Source of the DNA: Wuchereria bancrofti
Lineage: Eukaryota > Nematoda > Chromadorea > Rhabditida > Onchocercidae
Length of the DNA: 64,000 nucleotides
Direction: 5' to 3'
NCBI GenBank assembly: GCA_005281725.1
Contig: SSBO01000012.1
Location: 15,714,566 to 15,778,565 of the forward strand
Shown here: in pieces, positions 30,378-42,811 of the stretch
How the letters are laid out: the number at the start of each line of letters is the position of its first letter
Numbering within the stretch: position 1 is the stretch's first letter
Translations under genes and position numbers: made by a program
The notes under the pieces: generated by a model
What the model saw: only the letters and a program-made list of their open reading frames with translations
Databases searched by the model: none
What the model was told of the DNA's origin: nothing

Positions 30378-31615
30378 ATGGGTGACATTAGCCTGAACAC
30401 TCGTTATGTGAGCAGCAACCGTGGTATTATCAAAATTGTGCAGATCGTTCTTGGTTTCGTTATCTGCTCTCTCCTTTGCACTCCATGGTATTTTATGCAA
30501 TCAAATTAAATTTAAAGATAACCAATGCAGAACATAACAGTAAATTTAAGGACAAAAAAAAACCACTAACTGATTCCGTTGCAATGAAATATTGCGGAAA
30601 ATAAGCAGTTTAATTTGCAGTGCGTTTCATCATGAAACTTGAAAGTAGATTAAGTGTTTCAGGTATGGTGGTCGTTCATGCTTCGGTGAAGGCCGAATTG
30701 GATTTTGTTCCGGACTGAACTTTGTCGTTCTGATCATCAATATTGTCCTTTTCATCATCAATTTCCTCAACATCACTGCGTGGAAAATGGTTTACATTGA
30801 CTCCGAGATTTCCCGTTGTTTATTTTTTTACTATTTGACCATATTGGAAAGAAATAGAAGCAACGGAAATAGGAATTCAAATGAAATTATACAAATTTTT
30901 CTTCCGACTAAAGCAAATGATCATAAGTAGAAGAATCGACTGATTGAATTATAGATCTATACACTTTTTAGGAACGAGTGTATTCAGCGATATGCATGGT
31001 ACTTTTCCTAGTTGCGATAATCCTTATCATTTGGTTTATCGTCGAAGTGAGCAGTAACCAAACAAACCTCATCATTACAACCGTTTGTGTTTTTTTGCTG
31101 TTATTCGAAAAATTAAACTGACGATTGCAAGTTTCGAGAATGCTCTTCCATAGTGGCTGAATTATTTTTGAAATAGACCGGAAACTACGACTTTTCTTCA
31201 AAATGAGACAATGGAATCATTGGAATGAAATTATCATCTAAAATTCAAAATTTACCTTCTTGAACTTTCTGTTTACGGGATTTTGTCCACTTCAAGAAAG
31301 AATTGGCCAGTCCTACCATAATTATTAATTTAAAAAGATTAGCTTCACATGTTCAACCTAATTTAGCTCAGTTTGATTTCAACCCTGACTTGAACTGTTT
31401 AGCTCTGGATTGAAACAAAATAATTTCAAATCATTTTTGGACTTCTGCAATTCTGAGCTAATTACTTTTCCGCTCCGTTCCGTTCCATTTCTGATTAGTA
31501 TTTTATAGAACTAAAAAACAAATTTAATGTAGCCTTATTTCAGGTTTGTCTCATTGTCGAATGTCTTTTGTCCCTGCAAGATGTGAAGATTCTTCAGGGC
31601 GAAGCTTCCAACTGA
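30378..31615 (+). CDS. Four-transmembrane MARVEL-like protein
   Basis: Four exons join in phase: 30378-30487, 30663-30789, 30972-31046, 31544-31615. They give 127 aa. The product has four hydrophobic segments: IVQIVLGFVICSLL near residues 18-34, FVVLIINIVLFIINFL in exon 2, AICMVLFLVAIILIIWFIV in exon 3, and a shorter VCLIVECLLSL in exon 4. A loop with CFGEGRIGFC sits between the first two. This layout (short N-terminus, four TM helices, short tail) resembles the small MARVEL/CKLF-type membrane proteins of nematodes, which act in vesicle or junction membranes. The family call is inference from topology and general look. Cellular role is unknown. The start ATG follows several hundred bases without an in-frame alternative. 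Confidence 0.8.
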
Positions 31616-33516
31616 ATAGAGGATTAGCAACATTTCAGCCTAGCCTTATTATCAGATTATTGGATGATTATCCTTTTCTTCTCCTTAACATACTCCAACA
31701 TAATTTTTAGAATTTTTTGGTACAGCTCACTTTGCTTCTTAGTTTTATTCAGTTATTTAATAAGAAATTTACTCCCAAAATTATTACTTCTTTTATTCAA
31801 TACACTTCCACTCGCTTTCATTTTCCATTAAAATTTTATTTGTAAGCTTTAGCATGCAATGATGATATTTCCAGTCTTCCAAACTGTATTCATATATCTT
31901 AAATGAATTAATTACTTAGCATGACTGATTCTGACTATTTTTCAAGCTTTTTCCTGAATTTGTTTTATCAAAATTGAAAATTTAGTCATTCGAAAAAAAT
32001 TAATAATTTTCTCCAAATGTTTTTATGCAAAAAACAAGAATTCATCTAGAACAGCCATGAAAATTTCGAGATAAACTTGTTCTGTGTTGAAAACTTCCTT
32101 CAGTTTTCAAATAATGTGAAAAAATTGAGTTCCATCTTTCCATTTCTCCCCACATGCACTATGCTATATCCGTCGTTTCCCCTATTTCTTCATTTCATGT
32201 GTGTTTATTCACTATTTTAAATGATACAATAAAAAAGTTTCAACTATTTCCACCTGTCTTATGCGTACAAAAAAGACAAATGATAATATTTAAGTATTTA
32301 AAAGTTCTTTTTTAAAAAATGGTTTGTCTCTTTGAAATAAGGCAAACAATAAAAGATCATTCGGCAAGGACATACTTCACACATGTAACTTTCTCAATTT
32401 ACTTTTATATTCTAAAATTTTTAAAGTTAATCCGCTCTGTGTTACCAACTGTCAACGTAAGTTATCCTCATATCAGCCATATATCACTGATAACTATTGA
32501 ATGATTTAGCAATCGTGTTTCTGTTATAGCTAGATGACAAGTAGGGTATAGCTCCTATTACTATTAATATCTTTGTGCAGCAGTCCCTCACCTATACTTG
32601 ATTGTTAATGAACAGTCATGTATACAAAGACACTTCCAAAGAGTATTTAATAAATGCACCATCTCAAGACCCATTTAATCAGTATCAAGCATAAATAAAT
32701 TATATAAATATTGAAATAAAGGAGATTCTTAGTCATTACTCAGCTATCAGATGTTCCAACTAGGCCTTAAAATGATTTGTTATGGTGACATCAAACTGGT
32801 AACATTCTATAAGATTTCATTTACTCGGTCCAAAGCTTTATAACCATTTTAATACCGCTCGATCACTTCCATGCGACAATAAATCTGAGTACATACAGAT
32901 GCAAAGTGCTAACTGCGAACTTTTCTCGAACTGCTTGATGATTAACACTTCAAAGAGAGCAGGTGTTGGAACAATAATCAATTCATAATCACACTTCGCA
33001 ACAAATGCGACAAATCTAAGTTTGACATGCATTTTTGTTCCGAAAACACTTCATCATAAGACTGGCTGAGCAGTAACTTTTGAAACAAAATTTAGAAAAA
33101 AATTGCTTTTAACGTTAAGTCGCCTGATTGGAAAATGAATGAATACAATCCTTGCTGATTCAGTAATACTTTAGTATGAATCCAATTGAAAGGTTTGAAA
33201 GGTTATGCGCTGCAGCGTAGATTGAGAACAGCTGACAGCATCGCTTGAAAACATCACTGCCGGCATTTCGATAAACAAATAGTCTTTTTCCTGGTCGTTT
33301 TGAAGATAACGAGCTCCTTTCAAAGTTTTCCGATCCTATCTTGTGTGGCCAGAACTTTGTGTATGCTTGAACTAAATGGAAATGGCCCATATAACAATAA
33401 ATCTGAAAATAATTGGAATAAAATTTTATGTGCGCATCGCTCTTCTAATAATCAATAGATTCATTTTATTACTGGACTTTAACAATCTGTAGGATGCTAA
33501 AAAATTGTTTCGAACC
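31616..33516. other. Intergenic
   Basis: This is the 3' flank of the MARVEL-like gene and the 5' flank of the F-box gene. A TTTAACAATCTGTAG sequence ending at 33492 could be a cis or trans splice acceptor for the F-box mRNA. No other gene was supported. Confidence 0.4.
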
Positions 33517-36500
33517 ATGTGCACTTCTCTTATAGAGCCTTATGGTTGGGCCTTCTTACCAGATTTGCTATTGGAAGAAATTTTCTCGCAATTACCTATT
33601 AAAAATTTGGGACGCTGTTCTCAGGTCAATCATTTTTTAAATCTTTTTCTAAAAATTTAATGAGTATTTATCTAGGATTTGGAAAATTGATTTAAATTGA
33701 GTTTCCTTTTTGCTTGAGTGTAGAATTTCCGAAAAAATTATTAAAATCTAAATGAATTTCTAGGATTAGAAAGAGATTGTTGATTTCGTTTTCGTTTTCA
33801 TTATTAAAAATCTTTTTTGGTATGTTTGATAATTTGTTTAAAGGTATGTTTGAATTGGCACCGTATAAGCCAACAAGATTATGCATGGAGGCGGTTTCAA
33901 TATAAGGACAAGATGTTCACAAGACGCAAGTATACATCACATGCAGGATGGCAACATATGATTGATCACTGGAAATTGAGGTTAGCTGTAATCAGAAAAT
34001 TTAACTAAGTTGAAACTCAGTGCTAACATATAAAGTAAATATAATTTCTTCATGTCGAATCAAGTTAAGGTCGTATCAAGTTAAAATTTAAAAAAATTTT
34101 GAACTATTGTTTGCCAGATATAAACGACTGGTAATTTTTGAAGTTAAATTGGAAGAAGTAGTCTGAAGTTAATTTAATTATCAGTTGTCCGATTATCAAT
34201 TGTTACAAGTATTTTTTTTACAAATTACCAATTATCAATTGTTATAAATTTATCAATTGTTATAAATGTTTTTGTTATAAATATTTGTTTCTTTTTTTAA
34301 AATCTTTTTTTAAAGATTTCTGATTATGAAAGCGACAACAAAATGGAAAATATTGGAAATTGAACCGGTAACAATTCTTTTTAATTTATACGAATTCATT
34401 CGGGTTTTAACCAATTTTTCGGAATACTACGAGAGAAACTCGTTAGAAAAACCGCTCCAAGGAATACGATCATTTTCATTTAAATGGCAACTTCATGTGC
34501 ATGTAAGGGGTGAAGGTCAAACTGAACGGGTAAATGTCTCAGTAATATTCTTCGCATTTACATATTTATTTAATAGCAGTGATATGATTAAAAAAAAAAA
34601 AACTGTCTCTTTATTTTCAAAATTAGAAATTAACATTTTCAGTATAAAATTGTTACATGACGGTTGCTTAAATTATTCATACTATCTGTTATGAGAGTTA
34701 TTCTTATTTATCCACAAATGTAAGTACTTGCAAAGTGGAAACTTCTTGAAAAATAAACAAAAGTTTGTAGGTGTTTGGAACAGGTGGTGAGATGTTGAAG
34801 ACTTTGTCATTGTTATTATCACATTTGCATGGGCTAACTGAATTATCACTCCACGAACTTCAATTGGAACCATATGAATGCGATGATTTCATCGATGATG
34901 TACAGAAAATTATTATTGCATTTCCAAATCATTCTTGGAAGAAATGTGAAATTGGAAAATTATATAATGGAAAGACCTCTTCTCTCTCTATATGCAAATG
35001 ATCTAATCTGTATTACCATTTTAATTTAGTCAGAAGATTAAGAGAAATTTGCAGAAAAAAGAAATTGCTAAGAGAAATTGAGATTTTGAAAAATTCGAAG
35101 AATTTGCAACCATTTAAAGATATAACAAAAATGTTTCTAAAAAATTTTAAAATAATTTAAAGTTTAAATATTTGCAGATTTTGTATAAATTTGATTCACA
35201 ACTCAAATCATTGTGCATCATAAATTTAACGAAAGTACGCAGGCCATTTCTGCAGCTTGGATTATTTCTATTCTTGGAACATTTAACTGTCTCCCCACAA
35301 CATCTTAATGAGTCGATAGTGACACTGCTGGCTGACTTAAGACATCTTAAATCACTGATTATTTTACAGGTGATGTTAGTATTGATTATTACATTGAATG
35401 TTAACTTACAAAGTTTTTTTAGAACGATAAAACATTTGGAGCGAGAGCTGTTGATTCAAAGGCATGGCTGTCTTTCGCAGAACGAAACAATCACACGCGA
35501 ATTCATCTGATTCAGGCAGGTACATTTTTTTATTCTCATAAGAACGATCGGTCCAGTCACGTGAGTTAACGTAAATGCAGTAAATTGGGAAGCAATTCGC
35601 ACTTATCTCTCTATTTTTGCTTCAGGAAAGCGACAAAATGCGCTGTTAATCCAGCCTAAGGCACCCGTCTATGCTATCATATTTGATAAATCTACTGGAC
35701 AGCTTACCAATGAATTGACACAAGAGGTTATATAAGAAATATTATTACTACAAATATATTTTTATCAGAATTAACTTTGTAGTAACCTTCTCCAATATTA
35801 ATAATAGAAATATTTCCACAAATTGTCAAGAACTTTAGGAAGGATTCAATGGATCATCCGTTTTTCAGGAACAATCATTAATTTTCCGAACTTTCATGTG
35901 TTTTATTAGGGGTATTTGCATGGTTAATTATTATTCAGATCTGCCGAAACTATTCTACAACCTTGCAATTTTTTCTCCAGAAAGGCCTTGAACGTCGATA
36001 TCGTTCTCGAGAATTCACGAAACGGGTTGATGTGTTCGTTGTTGAGCTTGCACATAGATGCTGTTCGTTTTCGAATACACATTTCATGAAAAAGTACTTT
36101 CTTTGCCATTAGTTAGCAGTATACAATTATACTTTTTGCATAAACACTACTTACAGCTAATTTAAAACTATTAGCAATACGAGAAAGGATGTGTTTTGCG
36201 ACCGCATTATTGCTCGTCCAAATTGCCCGATCACATCAGACGACAATTTGTTTGAGGCGCAACGCATTGCTAAAGAAGGTTCGCTCGCTTCTTCATTCAT
36301 TTTTTAAAGGGTCGCGATATCAAAATTACTCCCTTCAAAAGCCTTTTTCCATCAATTTAAAATGTGTTCGATTCAAAAAATAAATAAAGTTGGAAACTAC
36401 ATTTTCAAAAAGTTTGAAATTTTATGTCTTTTCATAATCAAATGTAATTACAGTAATCTTTAAATTTATTGTCCTTGATTACTACAGTAGCTAATTGACA

Positions 36501-36724
36501 ATTAACTACCATTATCATTATTGGCATTATTACAATCTAAAATCATTTATTCACAGGTTAATTGGGCTAACAGCACAGTAAAAAGTATTCTGGGTTCAGA
36601 GAGTAATCAAAAATGGATCAAAGGTCACTGTAAAAATTTCGAAATACTCGAAAGCACAATTCGAAATATAACGGGCACTACGGCTACGATCGTTACGGAC
36701 AACAGATATATGTATAGTTTCTAA
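33517..36724 (+). CDS. F-box protein, FBXO33/FBXO39-like
   Basis: F-box proteins bind Skp1 and present substrates to SCF ubiquitin ligases. Ten exons join in phase: 33517-33624, 33844-33980, 34316-34529, 34771-34899, 35178-35369, 35423-35519, 35626-35726, 35939-36062, 36157-36278, 36557-36724. They give 463 aa. The F-box spans exons 1-2 (LPDLLLEEIFSQLPIKNLGRCSQ, then VCLNWHRISQQDYAWRRF). The middle has leucine-rich-repeat-like segments (LHGLTELSLHELQLEP, LFLEHLTVSPQHL). The C-terminal part resembles FBXO33: SKAWLSFAERNNHTRIHL, APVYAIIF, LAHRCSNLKLLAIRERM, and LRRNALLKKVNW. The assignment is from remembered family patterns; orthology to FBXO33 rather than FBXO39 is inference. GTTCGT is a weak donor after 36062, but the protein junction RC-SNLK fits the family. 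Confidence 0.85.
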
Positions 36725-36770
36725 GTTTTCCCTGTTTCTTGTCGGTATAAAAATTTATAAACAGATTCAG

Positions 36771-36823
36771 TGCTACAATAACAAGCAATTTGCAATGAAA
36801 TTGCTACAATAACAAGCAATTTG
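36771..36823. repeat. Short tandem duplication in F-box 3' flank
   Basis: The sequence GCTACAATAACAAGCAATTTG occurs twice, about 30 bases apart, just after the stop codon at 36724. It lies in the presumed 3' UTR. Confidence 0.8.
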
Positions 36824-37179
36824 CCCTTCTTTATAATTTCAGTTCTCGGAGTGTAACCCATAATCTACTGGATCTAAATAAAGCTGTGCAGTTGGAACAA
36901 TATTATTATTTCGCACTTAGGAGGGCATAATATTCCTAACAATGTGGAAGTAGTAATTGTAAATGCAATGTAAAGTAGTAATCGTGACCTTTAGCATCAA
37001 TAAAGTTAAAGGCAGCGAAGAGGAAAAAGAAAACCGATCAACTTTTGTTTCATCTACTGCCAAAGTTCAGATGAAATGAATAGAGTCTTTTAGCTACATA
37101 TTAATTTGCATATACGATGCCATAAAAATACAAGAGCGTTTTATTTCGATCATTTCTTTATATTTTTATCAGAACTGTG

Positions 37180-39088
37180 ATGAGTTATAGTGCAAATGTG
37201 TGCGATTTTTCGATGACATTTTTAATAAGCATTTTAATGATAGGTTTGCCAATAATACCTGTCCTCACTTTGTGTCAGTTCAAAAAGATGGAGAAAAAGA
37301 AGAAGACTGTGCTTTCTGTATCACGTTTTCCTCCAATTGAAAATAGTTACTCAGATAGAAAAGTAAGATTCAAAATTTCCAGGATTTTTGATTGAAACTA
37401 AAAGCTCTCATGATATCGTTGCAGTTTTTTTAGTTATCTAAATTACCACCAACAATACGGTAAGCTGTGGACAAATAGTTGTTATACGACTTTTATTCTA
37501 CTAACGGATCGGCACTCATCCGAAACATACTTTTTATTTCATTTCGTCTAAACTTCATCTAAATCTTATTACGGGAAACCTTGCACAGATGTTAAATATT
37601 GAAATCAGAATAACCGGAACAACTTGCAGCAAACTGCTAACGACACAATATATTCAGTGGAAAAGAAAAAGCCTGAAGAACAAAACAAGGTGTAGACATT
37701 TATCTGAGAATTAATTTTCTGACTTTCATCCGATTAATCTCGTCTCATCCGAACTCAAAATTCTCCCCTTAGCAATATCCGGAGAAAAGAACAAATCCAA
37801 AGAGCTTTTTCTGATTGTAATACAACACTCGGGAAATTTGCAATAAAATATAAAGCAAGAAATAGTATTTGTTCAAGATTTGACAGTTGGTTCCAATTTC
37901 AGGTAATGAATCAGACTAATGCGCCAATTGCGGGAAAGTTTAAATCTGCTGAAGCAATGCACAGAACTGGAACACCAATGTGGGTCAAGACAAACCATGA
38001 CATTGAGCATGTTGCCGATGGCAGTTTACAAACGCAGAAGTGCAAAGACCGAGGGCAAGCGCTATTGTTGTGACAATCTGTTCCTTGCATATTCGAGAAA
38101 TACAACATTTGAAGATTACCAATTTCGCAATTTCATAGCTCTACAGTACCTCTCATGATAGTTTTAAAATCGAATATCTAAGAATTACTTTTGAAAATTC
38201 CATTGTGCTGAGTCATTAAACTTTTAAATGCTTAAAATGATTTTATTCCTAAAGAATATCATTTAAGGGGAAGGAATTATCAAATTATTGGTGATTTGGA
38301 TACCACCGATTTATCATATGAATATTCATTAGAGAACACGCTTGCCATGGAATCATTCGAAATGATTAGTTTGTATCTTTAATGAGAAGTATTAATAAGC
38401 AAAATATTAAGACGACGAAATTAGCGAATGGGAAATTAAGCTAAGTTTCGAATTTACTGTTCTTGTTAACTGTAAAGGTATATGAACTAGGATGTAGCTT
38501 GATTAAAGATGAATGACATCAGATTACATTTTCAATGATATTGTAATTGCAGAAGGGAAATATGGTCTGAAACTGGAAGGTGAGGAGATCGATCACCAAT
38601 TGGGAAAAGCACCGCAACAAAGTTAGATGTGATTTTTATTTTTGGCATAGCATCTTACCATTTAGGTATAATGTTTCGAACAAAGTAAATTCAATTGGAA
38701 CTGATCGAATACACTACATCAAATTCGTTATGGAACCAAATGTACTGATGCGCTATGACGATAGGGAAATAAATTAGACGACCAAATTAACAACGCTCAT
38801 TTCTTTTGAGGTGATTCATCAAACTACTCATTATTTGATTCGCAGTCATCAAGGAGGGACATTCGTGAACAACGATTTCGATTACTCAAATTAAATACAT
38901 CAGTAGCCCGACGAGCAGCTGCTGCATTAGAAGACAGTGCGTTTTCTACATCTACTCGGAATAAAAAAGAAACGCCTACAGCTGAAAGGGTTAATTTTAA
39001 ATTCCAGTACATCTCGGAATTTTCGACATCCCGCATACTCCAGCACGCATTTTTTCGAGTTATTTCAAAGCGAAAAGATAGAGATTAA
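37180..39088 (+). CDS. Uncharacterised single-pass membrane protein
   Basis: I do not recognise the family. Six exons join in phase: 37180-37362, 37609-37689, 37903-38039, 38268-38368, 38553-38621, 38811-39088. They give about 282 aa. Residues about 9-33 are one hydrophobic helix (FSMTFLISILMIGLPIIPVLTL), followed by a lysine cluster (KKMEKKKK). This suggests an N-terminal signal anchor with a long cytosolic tail. The tail is polar, with QTNAPIAGKFKSAEAMHRTGTP in exon 3, an acidic stretch in exon 4 (GDLDTTDLSYEYSLENT), and an Arg-rich helix-prone part in the last exon (RDIREQRFRLLKLN, ARRAAAALEDS). A TTTTATCAG acceptor just upstream (ends at 37172) could be a trans-splice site. It lies about 450 bp behind the F-box gene on the same strand. 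The exon 5 donor (38621 or the GTGAG at 38580) is uncertain. Confidence 0.6.
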
Positions 39089-39292
39089 AAGTTAGCATTT
39101 AAAATACACAAATTATTCATCTGGAAGTTCAAATCATAAAGAGATGAAAAAGGTACCCAACGTAAAACGGCACGCAATAAATAGTTACTGCTTGCAGAAT
39201 GAGCAAGCAATTCTTCAAGTCGAAGAAACTCAAGATAAGTTAATAGCGCATACTTAAGTTTGGATTTTTGTTCGTGATGTTAATTTGTGATT

Positions 39293-39616
39293 ATTCTAAT
39301 AAAGTAAATTTTGATCAGTTATTCTACCAAGCAAATGTTATAAGTTACAGAAGCGATTTAAGGCTTTAAAAATTAATATTAATACAGGAACCTGTTACAC
39401 CCACTGCACTGGTAGAAAAAAAGAAATTTTGATGATAAAGCACTAGTTCTACAATTTCCAGACTCGTTTGTCTAGAAATTAAAAACCAAATCAACAATGG
39501 TTAAACACAAAAGGTTGCCAAAAAACTTTTCGTTTGAAAAGTGATATATGCGCATATAATCACTAACAAGACAAATGAGAAAATAAACCAATAGTTTTTA
39601 CACTTAATTTTTTTTA
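39293..39616. repeat. Direct repeat, left copy
   Basis: This stretch is nearly the same as 40918-41200 (TTCTAATAAAGTAAATTTTGATC at its start, TTTTTACACTTAATTTTTTT near its end). The two flank the inserted copy B segment 39647-40918. Confidence 0.75.
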
Positions 39617-39645
39617 AGTCCTATATATATATATATATATATATA

Positions 39646-39646
39646 N
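39646..39646. other. Single N, contig join
   Basis: One ambiguous base follows a (TA)n run. The sequence to its right restarts inside the segment seen at 26.7 kb. Confidence 0.9.
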
Positions 39647-40918
39647 CCCCCTCCTCCTCCTCCGATCAAAATATTTCCTTCCTGTATTGCTGTTGCTGTC
39701 AGGTAGCAATATAAGGCCACCGCTGTGTATCTAAGGTTATTTTCTGCTTTGCTACCAATGAGCGACTATTGAAAGTTGCTCAGTGACAAACTTCAAATTT
39801 CCGATTGTATCAGCAGTTAACTCTTCATAGATTTTATTTTAAAATTTGTTTCAATTTTGCAATGTTTGAAGAAAACAATTAATTTTACATATTTTCCGTC
39901 GCTTTTTCTGGTATTCGGTACTGTCTGATGACAACTAAAAACACTAATAACGATGTAAATAAACAAATAACCACAATAGCGATCGGTACGAGAACACTAG
40001 AAAATTACACATGTATAATTATGAAAAGTAAATGGGAAGCATCTTTCTTTCAATATGCTAGTGGGATTTACTGGAATAGTGAGGTTATTATACTAAGTGA
40101 TTAAGTGAATGTTTTCATTCCACTTCTTGCTTAAGGAGGGGTAGGGGACTTTTACAGACAATTTCTTGAAATTTAAACTTTTGAAGAGGTTTAGGAGCTT
40201 AAGAAAATGAAATTTTTATTTTGCATCTTGAAAAGGACGGACAAAATTGCCATAAATAGTGTATTCACCAAAGGCATAATTCGATATTTTTTTAAAATCA
40301 TTGATTGCAGAAATAGATGCATTACATTACTTGCTTAATTTGTTTTTCCAGTTCATTCTTCCCGGTAGTCAATAGCACCAAGGAACTAAATCACAAAAGA
40401 TGATTACTAGGACCAAAAAATGATTAAATGATAATGGAAATTATGAGTGATAGTGATAAACATGGATATAATAGGGTAGAGATGATATCATTCTTCCAAC
40501 GATCAAATTTCCCAATTGGAAGCAAAAAATCGCTTTCAAAATATAATGCTAAACAAATCATTTTAGCATTTGATAATTTCAAATCGTATTCTTTAATTTG
40601 AAGTTTAAGTTTAGGATGCTTTAAAACATTGTTGTGCCTAGAACAATTGGCTGAAGCATTAACTAACAGAAGAGTATGATCTTTGTATGAATATCGCGAA
40701 AGTCTATAATTAAGCTTATATATATATATATATATATAATTAAGCCTGAAAATAGTAACTAGCAATGGAAGACTGCATTTTCAATATGAATAAGTACTTG
40801 TTTTTGTTTCATTCTTCCAAATAATAACGTCAACATAAAATATATGGAAGAAAAGTTGTTTAGAGTGTAAATGAGTAATTGCAATTAATCGATACGCCAT
40901 CAATGGTTTTCATGTTCA
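39647..40918. repeat. Dispersed repeat, short copy B
   Basis: This is the partner of 26692-28760. It matches the first roughly 430 bases, then skips about 830 bases, and resumes to the end. It has an internal (TA)n insertion at about 40718-40738 that copy A lacks. Confidence 0.8.
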
Positions 40919-41200
40919 ATTCTAATAAAGTAAATTTTGATCAATTATTCTACCAACGAAATATTATAAGTTACAGAAGCGATTTAAGGTTTTAAAAATT
41001 AATATTAATGCAGGAACCTGTTACACCCACTGCACTGGTAGAAAAAAAGAAATTCAGATGATAAAGCACTAGTTCTACCCAGATTCGTTTGCCTAAAATT
41101 AAAACCAAATCAACAATCGTTAAACAAAATCTTACCAAAAAAATTTTTCGTTTGAAAAGTGACATCAATAGTTTTTACACTTAATTTTTTTCAAGTCCAT
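40918..41200. repeat. Direct repeat, right copy
   Basis: This is the partner of 39293-39616 with small substitutions and deletions. It joins directly into the 3' flank of the decayed epimerase copy. Confidence 0.75.
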
Positions 41201-42810
41201 TATGTATATTAAAAAAAATTTATTTCGATTGCCAAATTCTCAAAGCTTGAAAAATACTAATCGAAATACAGCAAAGAAACACCACATTTATTCTTTCTTC
41301 AATGATAAACACTTCAAATTCTGATGAGATCGATCTCAGTCACTAATAATCAATTTGCACGAATCACTAATGTGCAAATCGACGGATAATTCTGGGTCAA
41401 GTGGGTTTACACTAAATTCCACTTGCTCACTGTATATCGCTGTACATTTATATGTTACATGTGCTCTCTTTTCTGATAAAACCTAAAATTCAAGTCTTAG
41501 ATGGAACAAGTAAAGATGTGAGAACAATATGAAGTATCACATTAATTGCGATCAGTTTTGCTTTTCAAACAGCCCATAAAAACACTGTTGGAAATAAATG
41601 GAAAGCGTAATTAAAAAGTTTAAGAACACGTTGGCATGGGACTATCAGTATACATTCTCTAAAATTTTAAATACAGAATTTAAAAAGAAAAGGCTTACAT
41701 AAAATCCGTGCAAGAACCCATCTGGTATCCAAAAACCTGTTCGCGTTTTTTCATCGAGAACAACACTGTACCATTTTCCAAAAGTTTTCGACATTGATGT
41801 TGTATCAATAGCAACATCATATATTTCACCACTTATAACCGATACTAATTTACCCATTCCTGGTTGTGCATGTAGGCCACGTAAAACGCCACATTTTGAG
41901 TAGGAATGATTATCCATAAATATAAGAGACAAAAGTTGTAGCTAAGCGATAAGACCTGAAAGTCCGGCTGTAAACATCATATCTTCAATCAGCTATTACC
42001 ATTATTTTGAAACGTTCAAGACAAAACTAAATAATTGGAGAGAAAAAAAAATAATGACTCTACCTGCTTGAATTTCTCGGAAAACCCTAAAGCACCTAAT
42101 CCATATTCATTGTGTAATTTCACGAAGTAACCGTGAGTATCCGGAAAAAGTTTCAGTCGAATAAGTTTTAGTCCATCAATCTGTTCGATATGTTCAATCT
42201 CTAATTCTGTCCTGAGCATTTTACTGAAACTCATTAAATTTCGAAACAATGCTGAATCTAGCAGGTCTCTTAAAAATGATAAGAATGTCAAATTTAATAT
42301 CAGTAATGCACGCTTGAAGCGATTGGAAAAGATTTCCCAGCCCGATAGAATGAATTCGTCCCAACTGCTTCATTTCATATAGCAATAGACTTCTCCAAAA
42401 TTACCTTACTTCCAACTTTGTGCATCATTTTGTTTTCTCGGACAAGCCTTTCTGAACAAGTTGAAATTGAACTTCCTGCGACCACTAAAATTCCGGCATC
42501 ATTTCAGGGAATGAAGTCACTACATGCATCAAAAACGAGTACAATTAAACGAGTTCCCAGCGAGGAATGACAGCATATACAGGCAATGAAGACTTTAATT
42601 TCGACTCCTTTTTATTGACAAAAATAAGCAATAATGTAGCCATAATACAATAGTAAGATAAGTAATTTATTTATTACACGTCACTAAACATTTATTCACT
42701 ACAAATACTTTGAGTGCAGCTTTCAGTATTTGTACAAAGCATATTAATATATATAACTGCTTAGAAGTATAACCGTAATCGTAACTCTAAGACAAGAATT
42801 TTTCATCAGT
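41114..42810. repeat. 1.7-kb duplicated block, copy 1
   Basis: As far as I compared them, the bases are identical to 42812-44508 (offset 1698), and the two blocks are separated by the single 'n' at 42811. The two 95- and 91-codon ORFs in each are identical. Confidence 0.9.
41336..42219 (-). pseudogene. Decayed RmlC-like dTDP-4-dehydrorhamnose 3,5-epimerase, copy 1
   Basis: The exons correspond to 42064-42219, 41699-41914 (or to 41941 with another acceptor) and 41336-41488. Compared with the copy at 46039-46981, several conserved features are lost. PDARGYFVESY has become PDTHGYFVKLH, so the Arg and Glu typical of RmlC substrate binding are gone. VDIRSMS has become IDTTSMS. The Trp in ELAIDWHISD is Leu. 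The base triplet before the DNHSYSK exon reads ATG instead of AAG, so the acceptor AG is lost; an upstream TTAG could still be used and would add nine residues. CGA has become TGA at 41336-41338, removing about 17 C-terminal residues. The RGLHAQ catalytic His is kept. Together these point to a non-functional or relaxed copy. Confidence 0.8.
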
Positions 42811-42811
42811 N
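42811..42811. other. Single N, contig join
   Basis: One ambiguous base. The 1.7 kb to the right repeats the 1.7 kb to the left exactly, as in an unmerged contig overlap. Confidence 0.9.

Noticed and set aside
36059..36095. Apparent phase clash between two F-box exons
   Set aside because: Ending the exon at 36062 (TGC T|GTTCG) instead of 36093 gives the family-like join RC-SNLKLLAIRERM in phase.
37433..37458. Candidate 26-base exon LSKLPPTI in the membrane-protein gene
   Set aside because: It has good splice sites but leaves phase 2, while the next exon needs phase 0. Skipping it keeps the frame.
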